The position numbers and the translations under genes were made by a program. From IMG/VR virus record IMGVR_UViG_3300044470_000046, positions 1 through 25,457 of that record: a DNA stretch of 25,457 bases; one strand, 5' to 3'. This document shows positions 15,684-21,605 of the stretch, piece after piece; position 1 is the first letter of the stretch, and each line of letters begins with the position of its first letter. The DNA is from a virus. The notes under the pieces were generated by a model that searched no databases, was not told the origin of the DNA, and saw only the letters and a list, made by a program, of their open reading frames with translations.

Positions 15684-16618
15684 TCGGCATACTCGGAACC
15701 GGCCGCGCGATGGGATCGAAGCTTCTCTCGAACGAGGAACTCTGCCAGACGCTACCCGTTACACCGGAGTGGATCGTCGAAAAGACTGGTATCAAGCAAC
15801 GCTACATGGCGGTGGATGGCGAGACTGTCGCGTCCTTGGCCCTACAAGCCGCCAGGAAGGCCCTAGAAGCGGCGCAAGTCTCCCCGGAGCAGATAGGGCT
15901 CACTATCGTCGCAACGTTCAGCCACGACTACCTTTTCCCGGCCGCGAGCGCGAAGCTCCACCACGACCTAGGACTGAAGGGCGGGCAGTTCTTCGACCTC
16001 CAAGCCAACTGCTCTGGGTTCGTCGCGGCGCTCGGAGTGGCGACGGATCGGATGACAGTAGACCCCACGGTTCACTACGCGCTAGTGGTGGGTTCGGAAG
16101 TCGTGGCGGACTTCATTGACAAGACGGATGAGAACACGGCCCCGTTCTTCTCTGACGGCGCGGGCGCGGTTGTCTTGGGCCCCGCGGATGTTGGGTTCGT
16201 GGCGAACGCTTACTACGCCGACTCTTCGGAATATGAGGCGGTGCGCTGCAAGCGCGGGACGGCGTTCCCGCATATCGAGCAGTACGGCTTCGCCACAGGC
16301 AAGCAAGCACTCGCGCACCTGCCGCGTACGGTTTTACGTGCGCTCGATAAGGCGCATTGGGACGTGGCGGACGTGGATTGCTTCATATTCCACCAGGCCA
16401 ACCTGCGGCTCATTGAGTTCTTGTGCGGCATACTTCATGTGCAAATGAACAAGACGTATACCAACGTCGAAACGGTGGGCAACGCCGGCGCGGCTTCGGT
16501 GCCGATCGCGCTCGCGGACGCCGTAGAGGCCGGCGCTATCAAGTCGGGTTCGAAGGTGTGCTTCGCCGCCGTGGGCGCGGGCTTCGGGTTCGGCGCGTCC
16601 TGTTGGATCATGCCGTGA
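15680..16618 (+). CDS. 3-oxoacyl-ACP synthase III (FabH-like)
   Basis: At 312 residues this is full length for FabH (about 317). The catalytic triad is intact at nearly the E. coli positions: Cys111 in QANCSGFVAAL, His238 in IFHQANLRLIEF and Asn268 in VGNAGAASVPIAL. The N-terminal VTPEWIVEKTGIKQR and the C-terminal VGAGFGFGASCW also fit. KAS III enzymes condense an acyl-CoA starter with malonyl-ACP to give a 3-ketoacyl-ACP. With the ACP and SDR upstream it would make a short 3-hydroxyacyl group such as 3-hydroxybutyryl. A substrate other than acetyl-CoA cannot be excluded. It starts in an ATGA overlap and its TGA overlaps the next GTG. Confidence 0.92.
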   Translation: MIGILGTGRAMGSKLLSNEELCQTLPVTPEWIVEKTGIKQRYMAVDGETVASLALQAARKALEAAQVSPEQIGLTIVATFSHDYLFPAASAKLHHDLGLKGGQFFDLQANCSGFVAALGVATDRMTVDPTVHYALVVGSEVVADFIDKTDENTAPFFSDGAGAVVLGPADVGFVANAYYADSSEYEAVRCKRGTAFPHIEQYGFATGKQALAHLPRTVLRALDKAHWDVADVDCFIFHQANLRLIEFLCGILHVQMNKTYTNVETVGNAGAASVPIALADAVEAGAIKSGSKVCFAAVGAGFGFGASCWIMP

Positions 16619-17220
16619 TAACCATCATCACACCCACGTACAACCGGCCGGGCCTGTTGTTCAGCCGGTGCGTCCCGTCCGTCCTGGCCCAGACGTACAC
16701 GGATTGGGAGATGCTCATTGTCGGGGACGGATGCGCACCTGAGACTGTCGCCGCCATCGAGGCCGGCATCGCGGATCACCGCATCTCGTTTGTCAACCTA
16801 CCCCGTCAGGCGTACCCGGAGAACGATCCCGAAGCGGCTTGGCGGCAGACTGCCGTGAACGCATCTAATTGGGGGATGGATCATGCACGCGGCGAATGGA
16901 TCACCGGCCTGGCGGATGACGACGAACTTCCCCCCGACGCCCTATCCGTGCTCCTGGCGGCTACGGACGGCGTGGATGCAGTCTATGGACGGGCCGAGGT
17001 TGTGGGATGCGGGTTCATCGGAGCCTACCCGCCCCGAGAAGGACAGATCCAGTCTTTCATGTGCCGAGCCGGACTCCCGCAACGCCTGAAGGTATCGAAC
17101 TACCCATCCGACTGGGCGCTCGTGGCGCAGATGCTCGCGGACGGCGTGACGTTCGGGTTCGTGCCGGATATCGTCTATCGCTACTTCCCCAACCTACACG
17201 TTCCGAGAGTGGACGCATGA
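16615..17220 (+). CDS. GT2 family glycosyltransferase
   Basis: The 201-residue protein opens with IITPTYNRPGLL (4-15), continues with SVLAQTYTDWEMLIVGDGC (22-40) and has the metal-binding LADDDELPPDAL (Asp101-103). This is classic GT2 order. It lacks the C-terminal extensions of larger GT2 enzymes, so it is a minimal catalytic domain. It starts at GTG in GTGA overlap with the ketosynthase gene and ends in ATGA overlap with the next transferase; co-translation with the lipid-type genes supports joint work on one glycan. Confidence 0.85.
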   Translation: MITIITPTYNRPGLLFSRCVPSVLAQTYTDWEMLIVGDGCAPETVAAIEAGIADHRISFVNLPRQAYPENDPEAAWRQTAVNASNWGMDHARGEWITGLADDDELPPDALSVLLAATDGVDAVYGRAEVVGCGFIGAYPPREGQIQSFMCRAGLPQRLKVSNYPSDWALVAQMLADGVTFGFVPDIVYRYFPNLHVPRVDA

Positions 17221-17828
17221 TCGCCGCCGTCATCCCAACTCGGTTTCACCCGCCGCAGCTCGACCCGCTGATTGCGCTGCTGGAGGCCGACGGCGTAGAG
17301 GTGCATCTGCTGGAGTCCGCCGACTACGAACATCGGATCTACCGAATGTGGAATGAGGGCGTTCGGCTTGCGGGGAACGTGGACCATATCGCCATCTTGA
17401 ATGACGATATAACCATCCTCCCCGGAACGCTGCCGCTCATGGCGCACGCTCTGGATACCGACCTGTTAGTGGGCGTCGTATACCCGGACGTGAGCGTGGG
17501 CTTTGGCAGTCTGCCAATCGAGCCGCTCACCCTACAGGCCACCGAAGGATCGTGGGGCCGCGGCGGCATGGCGGGGTTCTGCTTCATGTTCCGCGCACCC
17601 GTCAACCCGCCGGTATTCGACGAGTCCTACGGATGGTGGTTCGGCGACGACGATTTTGAGGAGCGTGTCCGTGGCGCCGGGCGGCTCGTGTGCCGCATCC
17701 GGGGGTTGCCGATCATTCATCAGGTGGACGGCTCGGCCCGCAAGGTGTGGGACGAGAAGGGGCCTATCACGGCTGCCGATCAGCGACTTTGGGACGCACG
17801 TCACAGAGAAGAGAGGGCCGCCGGATGA
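17217..17828 (+). CDS. GT-A type glycosyltransferase-like protein
   Basis: The 203-residue protein starts MIAAVIPTRFHPPQL, has HIAILNDDITILPG (58-70) and a later YGWWFGDDDFEERVR (138-152). The IPT start, NDD motif and W-x-G-[DE]-D-D segment are typical of small GT-A enzymes found in phages and actinobacteria. It ends with HQVDGSARKVWDEKGP. Its stop at 17826-17828 lies inside an ATGA, as if a further coupled gene once followed; instead the minus-strand cassette begins here. Confidence 0.75.
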   Translation: MIAAVIPTRFHPPQLDPLIALLEADGVEVHLLESADYEHRIYRMWNEGVRLAGNVDHIAILNDDITILPGTLPLMAHALDTDLLVGVVYPDVSVGFGSLPIEPLTLQATEGSWGRGGMAGFCFMFRAPVNPPVFDESYGWWFGDDDFEERVRGAGRLVCRIRGLPIIHQVDGSARKVWDEKGPITAADQRLWDARHREERAAG

Positions 17829-17839
17829 CGACCCTCTCT
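17810..17839 (-). terminator. hairpin at the end of the minus-strand cassette
   Basis: AGAGAGGG (17810-17817) and CCCTCTCT (17832-17839) form an exact 8-bp stem with a 14-nt loop, two bases beyond array 1. Read leftward it follows the minus operon and could end its transcript. It also lies across the end of the plus-strand transferase gene, so it could act in both directions. Confidence 0.45.
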
Positions 17840-17840
17840 C

Positions 17841-17905
17841 TTGCCTTGCCTTGCCATGCCCCGCCCAGCCGAGCCGTGCCAAGCCTCGCCTTGCCATGCC
17901 CTGCC
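17841..17905 (-). repeat. pentanucleotide array 1: 13 perfect GGCNN units
   Basis: On the minus strand the 65 bp read as GGCNN thirteen times in perfect 5-bp phase. The variable pairs are AG, AT, AA, GA, TT, AC, TC, TG, GG, AT, AA, AA, AA. It starts 3 nt after the TAG of the winged-helix-like gene, so it would form the 3' untranslated region of the minus operon. The constant GGC and freely varying last two bases set it apart from a simple microsatellite. Confidence 0.9.
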
Positions 17906-17908
17906 GCG

Positions 17909-18370
17909 CTAGAGCAGACCCTCCTTTCGGAGGACTTCCTCTATCTGTCGGATGCGGTGCTCGTGGGCCACGATAGCCCAAAGCGCGAAGGTGGCCTTTT
18001 GCTCCGTGTCCCACTCCGCCAGTCCGGTCCCGGAGAGCTTCTCCAGGTCGGTCGCGGTGAGGACGCGGGTTGCGATAGCGAGCTGGCGGCGGCTCTTGCG
18101 CCGGTGAGCGACGGAGAGGCGAACATGCTCATTGGCCTCCACCACGCGGTAGCCGGTCCCAGGGACGGCCTCAAGCCAACGATGCTTGATAGAACCAAGA
18201 TCCTGCCGGGCACGGTACAGCGGCCCGCGGTTAGGCTCAAAGGGTCGGCCGAGCAACTCGGCAATCTGAGCGTAAGTGATAATCGCGCCAAAGTCGGCGT
18301 CGGCGAGCAGGTCTTCGTAGATCATGCGCCACTCGGGGCGGTCGCCCTTGGACGCGAACAGCGGGGCCAT
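17909..18370 (-). CDS. winged-helix-like protein of the minus-strand cassette
   Basis: The 153-residue basic protein has a winged-helix-like N-terminal half. The segment GAIITYAQIAELLGRPF (28-44) looks like the turn of the helix-turn-helix. RGPLYRARQDLG (48-59) would be the recognition helix, and HRWLEAVPGTGYRVVEANEH (63-82) a wing. A basic stretch, RRKSRRQLA (90-98), follows, then a helical C-terminus. I recall similar uncharacterised phage proteins beside the RAMP-like partner, but have no name for them. Its ATG follows the partner's TAG with no gap (TAGATG), so the two are translationally linked. It may bind DNA or the repeat RNA, or repress the operon's own promoter. Confidence 0.7.
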   Translation of the reverse strand: MAPLFASKGDRPEWRMIYEDLLADADFGAIITYAQIAELLGRPFEPNRGPLYRARQDLGSIKHRWLEAVPGTGYRVVEANEHVRLSVAHRRKSRRQLAIATRVLTATDLEKLSGTGLAEWDTEQKATFALWAIVAHEHRIRQIEEVLRKEGLL

Positions 18371-18940
18371 CTAGGATACCTTCGCAGAGAAGCGGCCGAA
18401 GCCGAGCTTGCGGGCATCGCCGATGCCGTAGAACCGGCCGGCGCGGTCGGCGATCTTGGCGAGGTCTTCGATCTTGAGTTCGAGCGTTTCGAGCTCGACC
18501 GTGACCGTGACCGACCACGGGGGCCGGAAGATTGGACGAGTTCGGGCCACGCGCACGCGGCCGATGACGACGGTGCGATGGTCGATATTCGCCTCGCGGT
18601 AGAGCTTCGAGGGCTCCTTCGGGCCGTCATAGACCAGAGCGGCCTTGTCGTCCAGGATCGTGACGGCGCGGTAGAGCAGGTCGCCTTGCTTCCACGCTGT
18701 CGCGGAGTCGCGCAGCGAGCGGATAACGTTGATTGTCGGGACGTAGACGCCGAACCCCTTTTCGTAGTAGAGCCCGCCCATCCATTCGAGTTGGGCAAGT
18801 TGCTCCTGCTCTTCGGGAGTCTTCTTGCGCTTCTGCGCAAGTGGGTCCAGCGCCCGCTTCATCGGGTCCAACGGATCGGCCAGCCGTCCGTTGTGCATGA
18901 GCAACGGGGATCGTCCCGTCAGTTCGATAGTGGCTTCCAT
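18371..18940 (-). CDS. RAMP-like protein (Cas7/Cas6-type fold suspected)
   Basis: The 189-residue protein starts MEATIELTGRSPLLMHNG (1-18), then ADPLDP, a charged helical insert KRKKTPEEQEQLAQLEWMGGLY, a VYDGP (103-107) and RTRPIFRPPWS (133-143). Near its end is YGIGDARKLGFGRFS (171-185). The first strand with SPLLMHNG and the terminal Gly-rich loop G-x-G-(x)5-6-G-x-G match the layout of RAMP-superfamily RNA-binding proteins. I recall similar proteins in phages as uncharacterised. No nuclease triad is evident. The ribosome site AAGGAG is formed by the edge of array 2, placed 5-6 nt before the ATG. Function is unknown; binding of the GGCNN repeat RNA is the obvious hypothesis. Confidence 0.75.
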   Translation of the reverse strand: MEATIELTGRSPLLMHNGRLADPLDPMKRALDPLAQKRKKTPEEQEQLAQLEWMGGLYYEKGFGVYVPTINVIRSLRDSATAWKQGDLLYRAVTILDDKAALVYDGPKEPSKLYREANIDHRTVVIGRVRVARTRPIFRPPWSVTVTVELETLELKIEDLAKIADRAGRFYGIGDARKLGFGRFSAKVS

Positions 18941-18948
18941 AGCGCTCC

Positions 18949-19013
18949 TTGCCTTGCCCTGCCCGGCCTTGCCCCGGCCCGTCTTGACCCGCCCGGCCTA
19001 GCCGTGTCCGCCC
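18949..19013 (-). repeat. pentanucleotide array 2: 13 units, partly degenerate, ending in the ribosome site
   Basis: Read on the minus strand, thirteen 5-bp units run into the RAMP-like start codon. Eight are perfect GGCNN (TA, CG, GG, AA, CG, AG, AA, AA). Five keep a G at position 1 and the 5-bp phase but vary inside (GGGCG, GACAC, GTCAA, GACGG, GCCGG). The last full units are GGCAA GGCAA, followed by GGAGC, which supplies the Shine-Dalgarno sequence. Confidence 0.85.
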
Positions 19014-19058
19014 TAACGAGCGGCCGGAGAGTCCGAAGGCTCTCTCGTCGGTCGTTAG
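19013..19058 (-). repeat. long hairpin between arrays 2 and 3
   Basis: CTAACGA (19013-19019) and TCGTTAG (19052-19058) are exact inverse copies. Inside, GAGAG-T-CC and GGCTCTC form a second stem around a GAA loop. The element spaces the two arrays and would present them as two single-stranded or stacked blocks on either side of a stem in the leader RNA. Confidence 0.6.
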
Positions 19059-19121
19059 ACCTTGCCTTGCCTTGCCCTGCCTGGCCGCGCCTTGCCCTGC
19101 CTGGCCGCGCCTTGCCAAGCC
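19057..19121 (-). repeat. pentanucleotide array 3: 12 perfect GGCNN units plus GGTCT
   Basis: On the minus strand, in transcription order, the variable pairs are TT, AA, GC, CA, AG, AA, GC, CA, AG, AA, AA, AA, then GGTCT. The four-unit block AA-GC-CA-AG occurs twice in tandem (20 bp each). As in array 1, the array ends with three GGCAA units. The total is again 13 units. It would be the first part of the transcript from the promoter at 19131-19160. Confidence 0.9.
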
Positions 19122-19130
19122 TTGAGCCCG

Positions 19131-19160
19131 TATCTAAACACGGTCTGTTCTCCGTGTCAA
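19131..19160 (-). promoter_or_regulatory. minus-strand promoter TTGACA-N18-TAGATA with internal operator-like repeat
   Basis: On the minus strand TTGACA lies at 19160-19155 and TAGATA at 19136-19131, with an 18-bp spacer. Transcription would start near 19124, at the edge of array 3. ACACGG (19138-19143) and CCGTGT (19152-19157) form an exact inverted repeat with an 8-nt centre, covering the spacer and the end of the -35. That is a typical place for a repressor site. The cassette can therefore be expressed apart from the late operon. Confidence 0.65.
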
Positions 19161-19176
19161 CTGTGAGGAACGCCGC

Positions 19177-20430
19177 ATGAGTCGCATCTTGTTCTTTGGC
19201 GACATGGCGGGAACGGGCTTCGGCACGGTCACGGCGGATCTCGGCCGGGCTATGCTCAAGCTCGGCGAGGATGTGCGCTTCCTGTCGATCAACGAAACCG
19301 GCGACAAACTGCCCGAGCCACTTGCCAGCCGGACGTTCTCGATGGGCCACGCCGACGGTTGGATACACGTCCCACAGAACGAGGAGGACGCCCGCGAGAT
19401 GGTCGAGCGACTGACCGGACTCTTTACCGGGGCCAGTTTCCCCGATGGATGGAAACCCGAAGCCGCGATCCTGCTCGGCGACCCTGAGTCGGTCAAGCGT
19501 TCGTCTATCGTCGGTTTCGTCCCCAAGGGGTTTCCTGTCTTCCATTACGTGCCGATCGAAGGCGTCGGGTTGCCGCCGCGCTGGAAGGAAGCCATTTGGA
19601 GCCGTCTCGTTCCGGTTGCCATGTGCGAGTTCGGGGCAGACGAGATTGAGAAGGTCACGGGAGTCCGTCCGGCGGTGGTTTATCATGGGGTGGATACGCA
19701 CGTCTTTCATCCCATTAGCGCGGTCAATCCGATGGTGCTCAAGACAACCGCCGAGATTACGACGCTCCGCTCTAAGGACGACTGCAGGCGCTTCTTTGGG
19801 TTCGAGCCCGGACGCGTCTGGTTGCTGAGAACGGATCGGCATATGCCGCGCAAACGATACAACTCCATGCTGCGCTCACTGGTGCCGGTCCTGGAACGCA
19901 ACTCAAAGGTTGACCTGGTGATCCACTGTCGGACTGAGGACATGGGCGGCGACCTGCGGGACGCACTTTCGAAGTTCCCCGAGTGGGTGAGTCAGCGGGT
20001 CATTCTGACAGGCCTCCATGACGCCTTTGGCGGAGTGCCGCGCGAGGTTCTTGTAATCCTTTACAACGCGGCGGACCTGTACGTCTCCAACTGCGCCGAG
20101 GGCTTCGGGTTGTGTATCGCCGAGGCGCTGGCGTGTGGCATCCCCGCCGTGGGCGCTAATTTCTCAAGCGTGCCCGAAGTGATCGGTCCCGCAGGTGTGA
20201 CGGTCGAGCCGGTCGAGCTCTTTGAGAACGAATACGACTACTTCTGGGGCGTCGCGCAGGAGGAAGCCTTCGGCGCGGCCGTCGAAGAACTGCTCAACCG
20301 GCCGCTGCACATGGCGCATCTCGGCGCCAAGGGCACGGATCATGTCCGCCAGACGTTCCGCTGGGACACCGCGGCTCGCCAATTCAGCGATCTTGTGAAA
20401 GCCGCTACGCGGCAGGAGGCTGCAGCATGA
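19177..20430 (+). CDS. GT4-like glycosyltransferase (GT-B fold)
   Basis: The 417-residue protein begins SRILFFGDMAGTGFGTVTADLGRAM, a GT-B N-terminal loop. VVYHGVDTHVFHP (168-179) lies at the domain hinge, RTDRHMPRKRY (218-228) at the phosphate-binding strand and CAEGFGLCIAEALACGIPAVG (306-326) at the nucleotide-sugar site. Glu308 and Glu316 form the EX7E motif of family 4 and related retaining enzymes. The ATG has GAGGAA 7 nt upstream. It resumes the plus-strand chain after the cassette and overlaps the next virion gene by ATGA. It probably acts with the three upstream transferases. Confidence 0.88.
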   Translation: MSRILFFGDMAGTGFGTVTADLGRAMLKLGEDVRFLSINETGDKLPEPLASRTFSMGHADGWIHVPQNEEDAREMVERLTGLFTGASFPDGWKPEAAILLGDPESVKRSSIVGFVPKGFPVFHYVPIEGVGLPPRWKEAIWSRLVPVAMCEFGADEIEKVTGVRPAVVYHGVDTHVFHPISAVNPMVLKTTAEITTLRSKDDCRRFFGFEPGRVWLLRTDRHMPRKRYNSMLRSLVPVLERNSKVDLVIHCRTEDMGGDLRDALSKFPEWVSQRVILTGLHDAFGGVPREVLVILYNAADLYVSNCAEGFGLCIAEALACGIPAVGANFSSVPEVIGPAGVTVEPVELFENEYDYFWGVAQEEAFGAAVEELLNRPLHMAHLGAKGTDHVRQTFRWDTAARQFSDLVKAATRQEAAA

Positions 20431-21593
20431 CCGCCGTCGTGCGCCCCGTCCTTGGCTCGGCTGCGTTCCAAGCCGCGACCTCCTTCGATGCTGCCGGGGA
20501 GGCTCGTCTTGCCCCCTACGGCCCCGCGCAGCAGCAGGCGCCCTACGTTTACGACGACTTCGACCGGGCGGACGGCACGATCCGGGGGATGGTTACGCCG
20601 ACCGGGCAGACGTGGGGCACAACAGGCACGGGCTACCTGACGGCGGCGATAGTCAATCGGAGACTGAGCAGCGCAGACAACGTGTACGCCAGCTTGGCTT
20701 ATGGGGCACCCGTCAATCGCATCAGTGGGACGTTCTCCGTTTCTCACGGCATCGGAGCGGATATTCGGACCACGACGGCCCTAGCTCTCCATGCTACCCG
20801 CGACGGCGGCCTTCTGAACATGCTCCACCTCCAAATCACGGGCGTGAGCTGGACCCTGGATAAGTATGTGGACGGGTCGATCACGGCCGCCATTCTGGTG
20901 GGTACATACGATCTCATCAACGACGTGCCGTACAACATCGCAATGGAGATCAGCGGCAACACCGTGACGGTCTACCCGCCGCAGGGCGTTCCTGTCAGCA
21001 TTACGGATGCCGATGTCAGCACCATCGCGGCGGCATGTGGAACCTGGCAGATCATCCCCACTACGGATGCTCTTCTCGGCCGATGGTGGCGTGTTTCGAT
21101 GGGGCCAGACCAGCAGGGCCGCGCGGCGGCGGCGATCGGAGCGGCCCCTGCCGCCGAGGTTGGTTGGTTGCACGGGGCGGCGCTCACGAGACGCCAGAGA
21201 GTGGCGACCACCCTCACTGGCGGAGCGGGTTGGTATCGCATCGCCATAACCGATGTCGGTTTTATGGGTGGAGCGATCTGTGGATTTCTAAGCATCTCTG
21301 CCAGCGACCAGTACACAAACAACTCCGCTAGGGTCGTTGTTGAGGGGGGTTATGGCGGCGCTGGAACCCTCGTAGAGCAGTTGAACCATAACTACACCGC
21401 CAACACCATCGACAAGGTGAGATTGAGTTATGACGGCCCGGCCTACGCCGTGGCGCTCGATGTCCATGTGCCCAACGCCTACGGCGGGTCGGTGTTGGTC
21501 ACATTCGATTTCGAGGGCTACTTCACGGTAGTTTCGCAGCCCGTGGTCGGCGCGACCGTTCTCGCTACCGGCAACGTGGTCCTTTCGCTCTAG
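20427..21593 (+). CDS. LamG-like beta-rich virion protein
   Basis: The 388-residue protein has the start of a concanavalin/LamG-like jelly roll at about residues 42-225. It opens with YDDFDRADGTIRG, and LLGRWWRVSMGPD marks its end. A second beta-rich part (about 240-388) ends in TVVSQPVVGATVLATGNVVLSL. Such domains bind sugars or form fibre and decoration proteins in phages. The ATG overlaps the GT4 stop, so it is co-translated with a glycosyltransferase. It may be a head fibre or decoration protein and a candidate acceptor or reader of the glycan. No enzymatic residues are evident. Confidence 0.55.
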   Translation: MTAVVRPVLGSAAFQAATSFDAAGEARLAPYGPAQQQAPYVYDDFDRADGTIRGMVTPTGQTWGTTGTGYLTAAIVNRRLSSADNVYASLAYGAPVNRISGTFSVSHGIGADIRTTTALALHATRDGGLLNMLHLQITGVSWTLDKYVDGSITAAILVGTYDLINDVPYNIAMEISGNTVTVYPPQGVPVSITDADVSTIAAACGTWQIIPTTDALLGRWWRVSMGPDQQGRAAAAIGAAPAAEVGWLHGAALTRRQRVATTLTGGAGWYRIAITDVGFMGGAICGFLSISASDQYTNNSARVVVEGGYGGAGTLVEQLNHNYTANTIDKVRLSYDGPAYAVALDVHVPNAYGGSVLVTFDFEGYFTVVSQPVVGATVLATGNVVLSL

Positions 21594-21605
21594 GAGACTT
21601 CTGAC

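Noticed and set aside
17841-19121. CRISPR array
   Set aside because: The units are 5 bp with no 20-40 bp repeats or spacers, and no cas1/cas2 or effector genes are present.
17825-19180. Long plus-strand open frame across the arrays and antisense to both minus genes
   Set aside because: The minus-strand products show coherent motifs and have start, ribosome-site and promoter signals; the plus frame is a shadow, and its array part gives only a 5-residue LALPC-like periodicity caused by the 5-bp repeat.
18919-19842. 307-codon minus-strand frame opposite the GT4 gene
   Set aside because: It passes through arrays, promoter and the GT4 start; the plus-strand GT4 has clear motifs including EX7E.
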